A stretch of 64,000 nt of DNA from CAVEFW01 sp963643505 (GTDB lineage: Bacteria > Actinomycetota > Coriobacteriia > Coriobacteriales > Eggerthellaceae): assembly GCA_963643505.1 (NCBI GenBank), contig CAVIKF010000006.1:27530-91529 (forward strand). Direction: 5' to 3'. The notes under the pieces were generated by a model. The model made no database searches and was not told where the DNA came from. It was given only the letters and a program-made list of their open reading frames with translations. This document shows positions 7,200-16,044 of the stretch, piece by piece. Position 1 is the stretch's first letter, and the number at the start of each line of letters is the position of its first letter. The position numbers were made by a program, and so were the translations under genes.

Positions 7200-9812
7200 C
7201 TAGGACTTCTTCCTAGCAGGCGACTTTTTCCCGGCAGACGACTTCTTCCTGGTCGATGTCTTTCTCGTGGCTTTCTTCGCCTTGTCCTCCTCTTTGGACG
7301 GGCAGTCAAAATTGGGACACAACTTCCAAGGCCCGCGAGCAGTCGTGATGACCACCAGGGGTGCGCCGCACGCCTCACACTCCTCCCCAGTCGCCGTGAT
7401 AGCGCCCACCGGCGGCAACGGATAGCCAACGCCGCATTCGTCATAGTTCTCACAACGGATAGAGCGCTTGAGGGTACGGGGGTTCTTGCGAGCGATGAGT
7501 TTGCCTTCGCGGCCGGCGGCAGCGCAAGTCTTGCACGTTCCGACGACGACATCGGGTTCCTGGTTGGTCTCGCAAGCAGGATCGATGCAGATGGTGCGCG
7601 GACGAGAGCGGAACGCCGTCACCTTGAGCTGGGGCATACCGCAGGTCGGACAGGGCGCCTCAAGCACTTCCAACTTACCTTGGGGCAAGGGATAGATCAC
7701 GTCGCACTCGGGCCAACCGCTGCACCCGATAAAGGAGCCTCGCGTCTTGGCAGACGACTTGATCTGGAGGTCGTGGCCGCATTTCGGACAAACGCCGACA
7801 TAGGAATCAGCGGCGACCGCATCGCTTAAGGCCGCAGAGACCTCCTCGCAATGCGGAATGAGGTTGGCCAACTCTCGGGCGAGCAGGTCGCGGGAATCGT
7901 TCACAACCTCGTCTCGCGTTGCCTCGCCACCGGCGATCTTGTTCATGCCCTCCTCCAATTGCGCCGTCATCTCCGCATGGGTGATATGGGGCGCAAAGCT
8001 GTCGAGGGCATCGATGACCGCCATGCCGAGCTGACTGGGCTCGATGGGGTCGTTAACCAGGTACTTCACATCATAGAGGCGTTCGATGATGCTGTGGCGG
8101 GTAGACTTCGTCCCAAGGCCCATCTTCTCCATCTCCTGGATGAGCTTGCCTTGGGAGTAGCGCGCGGGCGGCTCGGTTTGCTTCTTTGTGCACTTCGCGC
8201 CGCCAAACGCAATGATCTCGCCTTCGGCAAGGGCAGGCAGCTGCTCGTCCCTCTTGAGGCCATACGGATAGATGCCGCGAAATCCCGGCTCCACCAACAC
8301 GTCGCCGCGCGCAACAAAAAGCTCGGGCGCGGTGGACGCGGGACCCTGGACCTCGAGAGACACCTTCGTACCCTCGACGACGGCGGCATCGGACAACGTC
8401 GCCAAGAAGCGCCGCGCTATGAGGTTGTACAACTTGAACGCCGCCGGCTGCAAGTCGTCCGGCGTCGCCTTCGCAGTGGGATAGATAGGCGGATGGTCTG
8501 TGGTCTCCTGCTTGCCGCGGGTTGCACGGAGTTGGCCTGCGGCCAAAAGCTTGGTGCAATAAGGCTTGTATGCAGGATTGGCGCTGATGGTCTTGACCAC
8601 TTCGGCAAGGTCGAGGGATTTGGGATAAACCGTGTTGTCAACGCGGGGGTAGCTGATGTAGCCGTCCATGTAAAGACTTTCGGCCAGACGCATGGTGCGC
8701 GCCGGCGTGAGACCCTCGGCAGAGGCAGCGGCCATGAGGCTCGTGGTGTTAAAGGGTGCAGGAGGTTGGATCGTGCGCCTCTTCTTCTCGATGCGCGCGA
8801 CACGGGCGCTTGTCGCACCGTCGACGTTGGCCATCACAGCGTTCGCGGCATCCTCGCTTTTGAAACGCGCCGTGGAGTGGGGTGCCTCGAAACTGGCATC
8901 ACCGTCGCGGGTGTCGCTCTCGCCGGCACCGCCCTCGCTCGCGCCATCTTCGCGGGCACCGCTCCTGCCGGACGAACCGCTGGCGCCACCCTCGCCAAAC
9001 GTACCGCGGATGACCCAATAATCCTCGGGGACAAACGCCATGCGCTCGCGCTCTCGGGCGACAACCAGCGCGAGGGTCGGGGTCTGCACGCGCCCGGAGC
9101 TGCGAACGCTTCCGAACCCGGATTGTCGAACAAGCGTCAGGTAGCGCGTCAACGCCGCGCCCCAGATCAGGTCGATATCTTGGCGGCTACCACCAGCAGC
9201 GGCGAGGTTCATGTCCATGTCGACAAGATTGTCAAAAGCGTTAGCGATCTCGGTCTTGGTGAACGCAGAATAGCGCGCTCGAGAAACGGGGGCCAACTCG
9301 TTAACCTCCCGACAACACGCGAGTGCGTCCGCGCCGATGAGCTCTCCCTCACGGTCGAAGTCCGTCGCGATGATGATGTGGTCAGCTTTCTTGGCAAGGT
9401 TTTTCAAGGAACGGATGATGTCTTTCTCCTTGGGAAGCTTTTCCACGGGCGCGTAGGCCAAATACGGCAACGCGTCCATCTTCCACCCCTTGAGGTCGAC
9501 TCCGTCAGACAAAAACGGCTTGCGACGGGTTTTATACGGAGGTTTCGGGAGGTCGTCGGGAATCTTTGCGGGGATCATCTCGCCGTCCGCGGTCACGCCT
9601 CGCCAACCGCCGCGTTTCTTGTAGATGAGCTGGGGCGGGAAATCAGGCTCGAGGATGTGGCCGCGCAAACCGATGGTCACCCATTCCTCGCCATCGACGT
9701 CGAAGCGGTACACCGGCGTCGAGTACACCTTGTCCGTCTTCGGCTTTCCAGCGCCCAAAAGCGCGGCAATTTTTTGAGCCGCATCGTTCTTCTCGGTCAC
9801 CACTAGTTTCAT
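7200..9812 (-). CDS. topA: DNA topoisomerase I (type IA), archaeal-like core
   Basis: Relaxes negative supercoils by transient single-strand cleavage. The Toprim domain is at the N-terminus (MKLVVTEKND, then TDFDREGELIGAD at about residues 150-162). The active-site tyrosine is in DGYISYPRVDNTVYP near residue 385. The C-terminus has several four-cysteine zinc ribbons (for example CPKCGHDL, CPTCGMPQ, CEACGAPL) and a Lys/Ser tail. The YISYPR-DNTVYP wording resembles archaeal-type TopA more than the Escherichia coli YITYMRTDS form. An acidic Gly/Ser insertion (GASGSSGRSGAREDGASEGG) interrupts the region around residue 300. The second ATG of the ATGATG pair is chosen, 5 bases after AAGGAGG. Length is 870 residues. 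Confidence 0.92.
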   Translation of the reverse strand: MKLVVTEKNDAAQKIAALLGAGKPKTDKVYSTPVYRFDVDGEEWVTIGLRGHILEPDFPPQLIYKKRGGWRGVTADGEMIPAKIPDDLPKPPYKTRRKPFLSDGVDLKGWKMDALPYLAYAPVEKLPKEKDIIRSLKNLAKKADHIIIATDFDREGELIGADALACCREVNELAPVSRARYSAFTKTEIANAFDNLVDMDMNLAAAGGSRQDIDLIWGAALTRYLTLVRQSGFGSVRSSGRVQTPTLALVVARERERMAFVPEDYWVIRGTFGEGGASGSSGRSGAREDGASEGGAGESDTRDGDASFEAPHSTARFKSEDAANAVMANVDGATSARVARIEKKRRTIQPPAPFNTTSLMAAASAEGLTPARTMRLAESLYMDGYISYPRVDNTVYPKSLDLAEVVKTISANPAYKPYCTKLLAAGQLRATRGKQETTDHPPIYPTAKATPDDLQPAAFKLYNLIARRFLATLSDAAVVEGTKVSLEVQGPASTAPELFVARGDVLVEPGFRGIYPYGLKRDEQLPALAEGEIIAFGGAKCTKKQTEPPARYSQGKLIQEMEKMGLGTKSTRHSIIERLYDVKYLVNDPIEPSQLGMAVIDALDSFAPHITHAEMTAQLEEGMNKIAGGEATRDEVVNDSRDLLARELANLIPHCEEVSAALSDAVAADSYVGVCPKCGHDLQIKSSAKTRGSFIGCSGWPECDVIYPLPQGKLEVLEAPCPTCGMPQLKVTAFRSRPRTICIDPACETNQEPDVVVGTCKTCAAAGREGKLIARKNPRTLKRSIRCENYDECGVGYPLPPVGAITATGEECEACGAPLVVITTARGPWKLCPNFDCPSKEEDKAKKATRKTSTRKKSSAGKKSPARKKS

Positions 9813-10192
9813 CATGGCCTCCTTGCCACGTCGGTCGGCCCGTCTTCCCCTATCAAGGGCGGCGCGCACGACGCTTCATCCACACGATCCCCCGTTGTTT
9901 TTTTACGTGTGTGGGGATATACGCCCAATTCAGGCAATGGCTTGGTGCGCCCGCAGCGGAAGACGAGAGCACGTCCTGTCTCCCTCGGCAAAACATTTCG
10001 CCAAAGTCGATCACCCAAATGTGGCAGCTCGTGCATCATACACGAAAAAATCGAAGCAACCTCAAAAATCATTCAACCCGACAAATTACCCACCCAGCAA
10101 TCCTGATGGCTAAGACAACGTCAGCGTCTTCCTGAAGAATTGCCTGTTCGGCCTCCAAACGGCCATCGACATCCTCACGATTGGCAGGCTAA
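9813..10192. other. topA upstream region with candidate promoter, no gene seen
   Basis: No open frame here has a ribosome site or recognisable product. On the minus strand a possible sigma-70 promoter for topA reads TTGAGG, 19 bases, TATGAT (the -10 at 10035-10040), giving a leader of more than 200 nt before the topA ATG. Nothing else is recognisable. Confidence 0.35.
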
Positions 10193-10363
10193 GGGGCGGC
10201 CGAGGCCACGTGGGCGACAAAAACTGCGCGGGCGGCCGAGGTCACGTGGGCGACCGTCGAGGGGCGGCCGAGGTCGCGCGGGCGACCGTCGAGGGGCGGC
10301 CGAGGTCACGTGGGCGACTGTCGAGGGGCCGCCGAGGTCACGCGGGTGACAAAAACTGCGCGG
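10193..10363. repeat. Five-copy tandem repeat downstream of the DUF1385 gene
   Basis: A core of about 23 bp built on GGCCGAGGTCACGTGGGCGA occurs five times. The two inner junctions carry the spacer CGTCGAGGG and variants, while the first and last copies are followed by AAAAACTGCGCGG. It lies about 30 bp beyond the stop codon of the minus-strand gene ending at 10396. The copies differ by one to four bases, so the array is not very recent. Confidence 0.8.
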
Positions 10364-10395
10364 AGACGGACTCACTCCGTGGCGTTTTCGCGCTT

Positions 10396-11814
10396 CTAGC
10401 GCCCCTCACACCCTTCGTGTTCCTCGCGTCTTTCGCGCTCCTCGCGCTCCAATACGATCTTCATGGAGGCTATAGCACACTCGAGCATCCCGTCATCGGG
10501 CTCGTTGGTCGTCAAGTACTGCATCTGGAGACCTGGCCACAATATGACCTTGACGAGCGGGTTGTCGGGATGGGTTCCCGCCCATTTCACATTGATCTCG
10601 TACGCGACACCAGCGATTACCGGCATAAAGATGATACGCACAAGGATTACCAGAATGAGCTTCGGCGCTCCATCCGGCACGCCCCATGCCCCAATCAAGG
10701 CGTTGACCGGAACGATCGTATACACAAGGATCGCCAAGATCATGACCATGATAAGAAAGGCCGTGCCGCAACGGACATGGAGCCTGGGGAAGCTGCGGCA
10801 ATTCTCGGGCGTGAGCTCAAGGCCATGCTCGAAACAGTGGATGGTCTTATGTTCGGCGCCATGGTAGGAAAACATGCGCTTAATGTCCTTCATGCGCCCG
10901 ATAAGCCACAGATAGAACACAAAGATTGCGACACGCAAGATGCCGTCAACGACATTCCAAACAATCGTGTTTGAATCGTATTCGCCCACGATGAGATTCG
11001 TAACGACCGCTGGTGCCACGATGAACAAGGCGATACCGAGCACAATGCCAAGCACCATGGAAACCGACATGATCCCCTTGCTCAAGCCGTCGGAATTGCT
11101 TGACTTCGACGGTTTCTCAGCGGGCTCATCGAAGTCGTTGACAACCTCCAACTTACGTTGGGCACCAAGAGCGTCCACCATCTCATCGGGGTTGCCGAAA
11201 TCGCGCTTCCACGAAAACTCGCGCGGGCCCTCCGAGGCGTCCTCACCGACCGCGCTACCCTCGCCTGGCTCCGACGTATCCTCGCACGGGCCCCCCGGAA
11301 CACCCTCGCCGCCCGCGCCGTCCTCCTCGGCGGCAATGCTACCCGCGCCGTCCTCCGGAGCGCCCACGCTACCCTCGCCGGCCTCCTCGGCGGCAATGCA
11401 GGCCAGCTCGCCTTCGATGTCCTTCTCTTTCCAACCTGCAGCGCGCATGCGCTCCTCGGGAGTGGCTATCAAGGGGTCGAGCCCCTCCTCCTTATACGCG
11501 ATGTAGCTCATGCCGAAACGGTCAAAGGCGTGCTCGGTGGCAACCTCCAACGCCTTGTAACCAAGGCCGAGGCTCTCCACCAAGGCAACGCAGCCACGCA
11601 CAAGGGGCCACGTCATCCACTTGTTCTTCTTCTTGCCCGAAGCGAGGTCGTGCTCCTCGGTATACATACCTCCATCGGGCGTACGCACCGCAGCAGCCCA
11701 GTTATACTTGCCACGCATCATGACGCCTTCGAGCAACGCCTGGCCGCCGACGTGCGTCTTCAATGAACCGTCCTCGGAAAAGGCGCGCGAAAGGTCACTT
11801 TTCTGCTTTGCCAT
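10396..11814 (-). CDS. DUF1385 family membrane protein (YqhQ-like) with acidic insert
   Basis: The N-terminal HVGGQALLEGVMMRGKYNWA segment and the later FSYHGAEHKTIHCFEHG segment are the two signature stretches of DUF1385. Several hydrophobic helices follow position 280 (for example VLGIVLGIALFIVAPAVVTN and LIMVMILAILVYTIVPV). The biochemical function is unknown. Unusual is a low-complexity block of about 70 residues (roughly 145-215) of Gly, Glu, Ala and Asp repeats such as APEDGAGSIAAEEDGAGGEG between the two conserved parts. The start MAKQKSDLSR is chosen as the last in-frame ATG before the conserved region. The usual neighbours rpmE and prfA are not present here. Confidence 0.82.
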   Translation of the reverse strand: MAKQKSDLSRAFSEDGSLKTHVGGQALLEGVMMRGKYNWAAAVRTPDGGMYTEEHDLASGKKKNKWMTWPLVRGCVALVESLGLGYKALEVATEHAFDRFGMSYIAYKEEGLDPLIATPEERMRAAGWKEKDIEGELACIAAEEAGEGSVGAPEDGAGSIAAEEDGAGGEGVPGGPCEDTSEPGEGSAVGEDASEGPREFSWKRDFGNPDEMVDALGAQRKLEVVNDFDEPAEKPSKSSNSDGLSKGIMSVSMVLGIVLGIALFIVAPAVVTNLIVGEYDSNTIVWNVVDGILRVAIFVFYLWLIGRMKDIKRMFSYHGAEHKTIHCFEHGLELTPENCRSFPRLHVRCGTAFLIMVMILAILVYTIVPVNALIGAWGVPDGAPKLILVILVRIIFMPVIAGVAYEINVKWAGTHPDNPLVKVILWPGLQMQYLTTNEPDDGMLECAIASMKIVLEREERERREEHEGCEGR

Positions 11815-11829
11815 GATTATCCATTCAGT

Positions 11830-11930
11830 CATCGTCGCAGGTACGACACGGTTCTCGCGGTCGCAGATGCTATCGTCGAAAATGCGACACGATTCTTGTC
11901 GTCGCAGATGCGACACGGTTTTTATCGTCA
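11830..11930. repeat. Imperfect repeats containing a GTCGCA-GA-TGCGAC palindrome
   Basis: Between the DUF1385 start and the stop of the next minus-strand gene, a 26 bp unit (GTCGCAGATGCGACACGGTT plus six bases) is present three to four times with changes. One copy forms a perfect six-base palindrome around GA. It could be an operator array or a local duplication that began near the 3' end of the gene stopping at 11963. Confidence 0.55.
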
Positions 11931-11962
11931 CGTAGTATACACGTGGAAGGCGAATCCGAACG

Positions 11963-12289
11963 TTATTTCACATTCAGCGTCGTCACATTTTGCGCAGATT
12001 GGATACGATCAAGACGGGCATTGCGGAAATACAGCGCGATGTCGACCGAGACGAGAAGCGTGTTTATGACGTAGAAGATGATCACATAGCTGATATGGTC
12101 ATCCACCAACTTTGCCGCAATCCCGAACAGGTAACCGATGACCACGAGAATCTCAAACCCCACGCTTTTGCCACGTGCCGTACGCGAGCGGAACGATTTC
12201 AGGATGCTTACCGGCCAAGCCGCGGCAAAGCACAACAAAAAGCACATCTCAAACACTTCGGTGAGCGAGGCGCCGAACAACGTCAACAA
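11963..12289 (-). CDS. Small membrane protein, PQ-loop/SemiSWEET-like
   Basis: 108 residues with three predicted membrane helices: VFEMCFLLCFAAAWPVSILK, GFEILVVIGYLFGIAAKLV and YVIIFYVINTLLVSVDIALY. The AWPVSILKSFRSRTARGKS segment closely resembles a family of short PQ-loop-like proteins of Firmicutes and Actinobacteria. That family is related in shape to SemiSWEET transporters, but no substrate is known. The frame opens at a TTG at 12289; an internal ATG (MCFLLCF, 42 bases downstream) may be the true start. No convincing ribosome site decides between them. Confidence 0.6.
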   Translation of the reverse strand: MLTLFGASLTEVFEMCFLLCFAAAWPVSILKSFRSRTARGKSVGFEILVVIGYLFGIAAKLVDDHISYVIIFYVINTLLVSVDIALYFRNARLDRIQSAQNVTTLNVK

Positions 12290-12354
12290 GACACATCACT
12301 TCTTTTCGGATGAAACGCCACTCGCGAACGGCAACATCGGTCACGCGCTTAAGC

Positions 12355-12449
12355 CCGCCCGAGCGCTGGTCGCGAACGGTAAAGCACCGGTCACAAACGA
12401 CCAAACGTCGGCCGCGAACACTCGGGCGCTAGTCGCGAACGACCTTCGG
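12355..12449 (-). repeat. 21-bp tandem repeat spanning the thyX stop codon
   Basis: On the minus strand the last thyX codons and stop (GTCGTTCGCGACTAGCGC) begin a 21 bp unit that recurs three more times downstream with substitutions, the fourth copy reading ACCGTTCGCGACCAGCGC. The array starts inside the coding sequence and runs beyond it. Confidence 0.75.
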
Positions 12450-13109
12450 ATAGGGATTTCCACAACACATCTTGCCCTCGGGACATGTACCGCGGACGCA
12501 AGGAGCTCCAGCGTCCATAAAGACATAGGGAGCCGTGGGGCGGGCAAGCTCGATCATGCGATGAGCCAACTCACGAATCTCCCACTGGGCACGATTGCAA
12601 CCTCGAAGGCTAAAAAAGTGCAGGAGCTCACGGACGTTCATGGTGATTACAATCTTGGACTCGGCTGCATTCGGCAACAAGTAGCGAGCGTCTTCCGCGG
12701 GAACGCCTGCATCGAGGAGCTTTTTGTACCCCTCCACCGCGGCATCGATTGCCTCATCGAAGATGCGCTCGAGCTCGGGATCCTCGGAGACGGTAGCCGG
12801 CTTGACGACCTCGAGACCATCCTTGAACTTCACGTAACGCTGACTTTGCTGGTTGTAGCTGGCAAGACGGTGGCGCACAAGTTGGTGGGTCAGGGCACGG
12901 GAAACGCCGTCAACCGCAAAGGTATAGCTGGCGTGCTCGAGGGTGGAGAGGTGACCGGAGGAGAGAACCGTGCGCAAGACGTTGTGCACCTTATCGTCCG
13001 GCATTGTCTCCATCAACTCGGCGGCGCCGACAGGCGCATAGCAAAGACGGGCAGCCGTCGCAATGGCGCGCTCGGGATCAGGTGTGTGGTATAAAAGTTC
13101 AACTTGCAT
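12429..13109 (-). CDS. thyX: FAD-dependent thymidylate synthase
   Basis: Methylates dUMP to dTMP using methylenetetrahydrofolate, FAD and NADPH. The ThyX motif RHR-x7-S is intact (residues 79-81 and S89, in RHRLASYNQQSQRY), and HLSTLEHASYTF is the usual flavin-site segment. The C-terminus carries a cysteine-rich APCVRGTCPEGKMCCG, common in anaerobe ThyX proteins. The start MQVELLYHTP is chosen because GTGAGG lies 5 bases before it and homology begins there; the reading frame extends upstream without coding signs. It is divergent from the methyltransferase gene at 13213. The last codons belong to a 21 bp tandem array. Confidence 0.95.
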   Translation of the reverse strand: MQVELLYHTPDPERAIATAARLCYAPVGAAELMETMPDDKVHNVLRTVLSSGHLSTLEHASYTFAVDGVSRALTHQLVRHRLASYNQQSQRYVKFKDGLEVVKPATVSEDPELERIFDEAIDAAVEGYKKLLDAGVPAEDARYLLPNAAESKIVITMNVRELLHFFSLRGCNRAQWEIRELAHRMIELARPTAPYVFMDAGAPCVRGTCPEGKMCCGNPYPKVVRD

Positions 13110-13212
13110 AGCAACCTCACAATACATAGACCAAACGTACATACCCTCCCATGAATCCGTTATTATAACCCAAGAGCCAACACCCAAAAGGCCCAAGGCC
13201 GGGAGGAATACC

Positions 13213-14088
13213 ATGAGCGCACCATTCAAACCGATGCTTACCACCACCGATTGGAACGACGAGTGGAAAAAGCTGCAAAAATCCCGCAACCACGCTGATT
13301 CGTCGGAGTATTGGGACGCGCGAGCGGCGACCTTCCACCAAAAGGACGCTCCCAACACCTACGTGCTTGGCTTCATCGATCACCTTGGGTTGCAGGAGGG
13401 CGACACCCTCTTCGACATGGGATGCGGCAATGGCGCGCTTACCGTACCGCTCGCCGGCATGGGCCACCACATCATTTCCGCCGACTTTTCCCGGGGCATG
13501 CTCGACGCCCTCGATCGCTCTTTGTCCGCCAAGGGGCTTGGTGACCTTGTCACCCCCATCAACATGAGTTGGTCAGACGATTGGGAATCCCATGGTATCA
13601 CCGAAAACTGCGTCGATATCGCCTTTGCGAGCCGATCCATTGCGACCGACGACTTGCGCGATTCCCTCATGAGGCTCAACCGTGTCGCGCGCAGACGGGC
13701 CGCGATCACCCTCTCCACGAGCATGTCACCCCGCATCGACGAGCGGATCTTGGTGGATCTCGGAATCCAAGCGCAGATGGGCAAAGACTTCCTCTATGCT
13801 TTCAACATCCTGGCCGGCGAGCATCTCCACCCCGAGGTGTGCTACCTAAAAAACGACCGCCACGATCGCTATGACACCATCGAGGAAGCGAACGCCTCCC
13901 TCGAACGCATGCACGCCAACATCCTTGCGGCCACACCCGAGCGCGACCACCCGAAGATCAATGCGAGCTTCAACGAATGGAAGGCCGCAAATCTTATTAA
14001 GGACGAGGACGCGGGCGGAACGTTTTGGCACCTCGTGAAGCCGCGACGCACGAGTTGGGCCTTCATCTCTTGGGACACGACGCTATAG
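13213..14088 (+). CDS. Class I SAM-dependent methyltransferase
   Basis: The 291-residue product has the SAM-binding motif I LFDMGCGNGALTVPLAGMG near residues 66-84, then an acidic strand end IISADFSRGMLDAL. The substrate is not recognisable: the C-terminal half lacks hallmarks of rRNA, lipid or cobalamin methylases. The opening ATG is preceded by GGGAGGAATACC, a strong ribosome site. A TATAAC at 13161 may be its -10 box. The gene stands alone, divergent from thyX, and its stop lies about 30 bp before a hairpin-like repeat at the assembly gap. Confidence 0.75.
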   Translation: MSAPFKPMLTTTDWNDEWKKLQKSRNHADSSEYWDARAATFHQKDAPNTYVLGFIDHLGLQEGDTLFDMGCGNGALTVPLAGMGHHIISADFSRGMLDALDRSLSAKGLGDLVTPINMSWSDDWESHGITENCVDIAFASRSIATDDLRDSLMRLNRVARRRAAITLSTSMSPRIDERILVDLGIQAQMGKDFLYAFNILAGEHLHPEVCYLKNDRHDRYDTIEEANASLERMHANILAATPERDHPKINASFNEWKAANLIKDEDAGGTFWHLVKPRRTSWAFISWDTTL

Positions 14089-14118
14089 GAGTTCGCTCTG
14101 GGGGTTTGCAAAGCCAAA

Positions 14119-14245
14119 ATGAACACTCCTCCGTCCCCTGTTCAAACGTCNNNNNNNNNNNNNNNNNNNNNNNNNNNNNNNNNNNNNNNNNNNNNNNNNN
14201 NNNNNNNNNNNNNNNNNNNATGAACACTCCTCCGTCCCCTGTTCA
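14119..14245. repeat. Assembly gap flanked by two identical 26-bp hairpin-like repeats
   Basis: An identical 26-base unit starting ATGAACACTCCTCCGTCCCC occurs at 14119-14144 and 14220-14245 with 69 N bases (14151-14219) between. Each copy has complementary ends (TGAACA and TGTTCA), so it can form a stem around a G-rich centre on the minus strand. The gap probably reflects unresolved tandem copies between two convergent genes. Confidence 0.7.
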
Positions 14246-14265
14246 CGCCCTGTTCACGCGCGTTA

Positions 14266-15231
14266 TCACTCGCTGCGGCTGCCGTGGCGGGCGCGACTGC
14301 GAATCTGACCCGTGCTGGAGGGATCGCTCTTCGTCTCGCGGAATGCCCCGGGAGCGAAAGGATCGACCTCGGCCTTGCGAGCACCTTCATAGCGCCTTAC
14401 CGCCGAGCGAGATTCACTGACCGGTTGCATCACGGCCACATCCGATGAACGCATCCAATCCTCGATCCCATCCTCGGCAATCGACACAATCGGGGTCATC
14501 GACCCATCAACGAGAGGAGACTCTTGGTTTTTGTGGCCCTTCTTCACGCGCTTACCTTCACTGTTGTAATACGCGTAATAGTAGTAATCGCTCTTCTTCT
14601 CCTCAACAAAGGTCATGACAATACCGATAACATTGGCGTCAGCGGCTCGGAGTTGTTGGAGCACCTTCTTAACCGTGTCACGCTTCGTGCTGTTTTGGCG
14701 GACACACACAAGCGTGCCATCAGCAAGATTGCTGATGACGGCAGCATCAGCGAACAGGCCGATGGGTGCGGTATCGAACAACACGTAATCAAAGGTCTGG
14801 GCAAGCTTGTCCACCAAAACCGCAAAGCGCTTCGTCGCGAAGATGTCCACCGGATTGGGGACATTGGACTCGGCATCCATAAAATACAGGTTCGGAATCT
14901 TCGTCGCCCTCACTGCGGCACGCAGCGAACAGCGTCCGGACAAGACACCGTAGATACCATTTGCATTATGCAGATCAAGCATGGTTCCAAGCGTGGGGCG
15001 ACGAAGGTCAGTCTCAACGAGAAGGACACGCTTGCCCGAGCTCGCGATAGCACAGGCAAGATTGCCGGCAACAGTGGACTTGCCCTCATCCATGACGGAG
15101 GAGGTGACGACAATCGTTTTGATCGGACTATCGATACCGGCGAAACGGATATTTGCCAAAAGCGTCTTAGACGCATTCACGAAGGCGTCTGAATGGAATT
15201 TACCAACGTGTTTACGATTCTTCTTTGCCAT
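14266..15231 (-). CDS. Bacterial tyrosine kinase, CpsD/CapB-like
   Basis: Autophosphorylating kinase that, with the Wzz-like partner encoded just upstream, controls polysaccharide chain length and export. The P-loop is SSVMDEGKST (residues 44-53), the second Walker motif is LVETDLRRP, and the aspartate strand is YVLFDTAPIGL. A tyrosine cluster (DYYYYAYY, about residues 215-222) is the expected autophosphorylation site. It is not at the very end as in most CpsD proteins; a charged tail of about 95 residues follows, ending in an Arg/Ser-rich stretch. The start is 11 bp after the Wzz gene stop, so the two form an operon. Confidence 0.9.
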   Translation of the reverse strand: MAKKNRKHVGKFHSDAFVNASKTLLANIRFAGIDSPIKTIVVTSSVMDEGKSTVAGNLACAIASSGKRVLLVETDLRRPTLGTMLDLHNANGIYGVLSGRCSLRAAVRATKIPNLYFMDAESNVPNPVDIFATKRFAVLVDKLAQTFDYVLFDTAPIGLFADAAVISNLADGTLVCVRQNSTKRDTVKKVLQQLRAADANVIGIVMTFVEEKKSDYYYYAYYNSEGKRVKKGHKNQESPLVDGSMTPIVSIAEDGIEDWMRSSDVAVMQPVSESRSAVRRYEGARKAEVDPFAPGAFRETKSDPSSTGQIRSRARHGSRSE

Positions 15232-15242
15232 TGTGCCCCTCC

Positions 15243-15908
15243 CTACATCTTCTTCACATAGGGCATGCGACCCACCACTGGCAACCCGAAGAGTTCTTCG
15301 GCTTCCTCGGGGCTTTTAATTGTGGTATTGAGCATATCCATGAGCACGATGAGCGCGATTGCGACAAACAAACCGACAAGAAGGGCGACTGCCGTATACA
15401 TGAGGCGATTGGGACCACTCGGGGTGGTCTCAACCTTGGCTTCGTCAATGATGTTGACAGCCTCGAGGTCCATAACCTCCACGGCGACCTTCGAGGTCTC
15501 ACTAGCGATTTTATCTGCAACCAGAGCGGCCGACTCAGCCTTCTTTCCCGTGACGTTCAAGGTGATGACGCGATTTGTCGTGGAGGAGGAGACGGAGATC
15601 TTGAAATCATTGAGGTTGCTAAGACCGAGGTCCTTCGCAACCCGCGACGTGACGCGATCGGTCTCAGCCAGAACCGCAATGTCGTTGGCAAGTTGTTGAC
15701 TGGCAGTCATATCGCTGGAAGAGACGGTGCTTCCCTGATTTGTGGTGGTGCTGCTCTTGGAGAGAACGTACAACGAGACGGACGAGGTATAGTCGTTGGT
15801 CATGAAACCCCAACAATACCCGGCAGTCGCACCCGCAAAAATCAGCGGAAAAATTACGAGCAGGTACCACTTTTTCCGCAACAGCTCTAAAAGCTCAAGA
15901 AGCGTCAT
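15243..15908 (-). CDS. Wzz/YveK-like chain-length determinant
   Basis: Membrane activator of the adjacent tyrosine kinase. The 221-residue protein has a first helix at about residues 17-36 (LVIFPLIFAGATAGYCWGF), an extracellular domain, and a second helix near 170-190 (YTAVALLVGLFVAIALIVLM). It ends in a cytoplasmic segment with the Wzz-like proline-glycine stretch VVGRMPYV. This matches the Gram-positive CpsC/CapA pattern, where kinase and activator are separate proteins. The start MTLLELLELLRKKW follows GAGGAGAAAG. A 136 bp gap separates it from the LCP gene, with an extended -10 box (TGCTATAGT) on the minus strand near 15970-15985. Confidence 0.88.
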   Translation of the reverse strand: MTLLELLELLRKKWYLLVIFPLIFAGATAGYCWGFMTNDYTSSVSLYVLSKSSTTTNQGSTVSSSDMTASQQLANDIAVLAETDRVTSRVAKDLGLSNLNDFKISVSSSTTNRVITLNVTGKKAESAALVADKIASETSKVAVEVMDLEAVNIIDEAKVETTPSGPNRLMYTAVALLVGLFVAIALIVLMDMLNTTIKSPEEAEELFGLPVVGRMPYVKKM

Positions 15909-16044
15909 ACCGTACTTTCTCCTCTTGGTCGATGCCTAAAAACAAAACAAACCCGAAGGCAAACAATCCGCTAAATACTATAGCAGCAGCCACCTTTTCG
16001 CTAGACCAATTCAAGAAAAAACTGTTTAACTGGACAATGTCTCA

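Noticed and set aside
7851..9806. A 651-codon open frame on the plus strand inside topA
   Set aside because: Antisense shadow without any recognisable domain or ribosome site; TopA motifs fix the coding strand.
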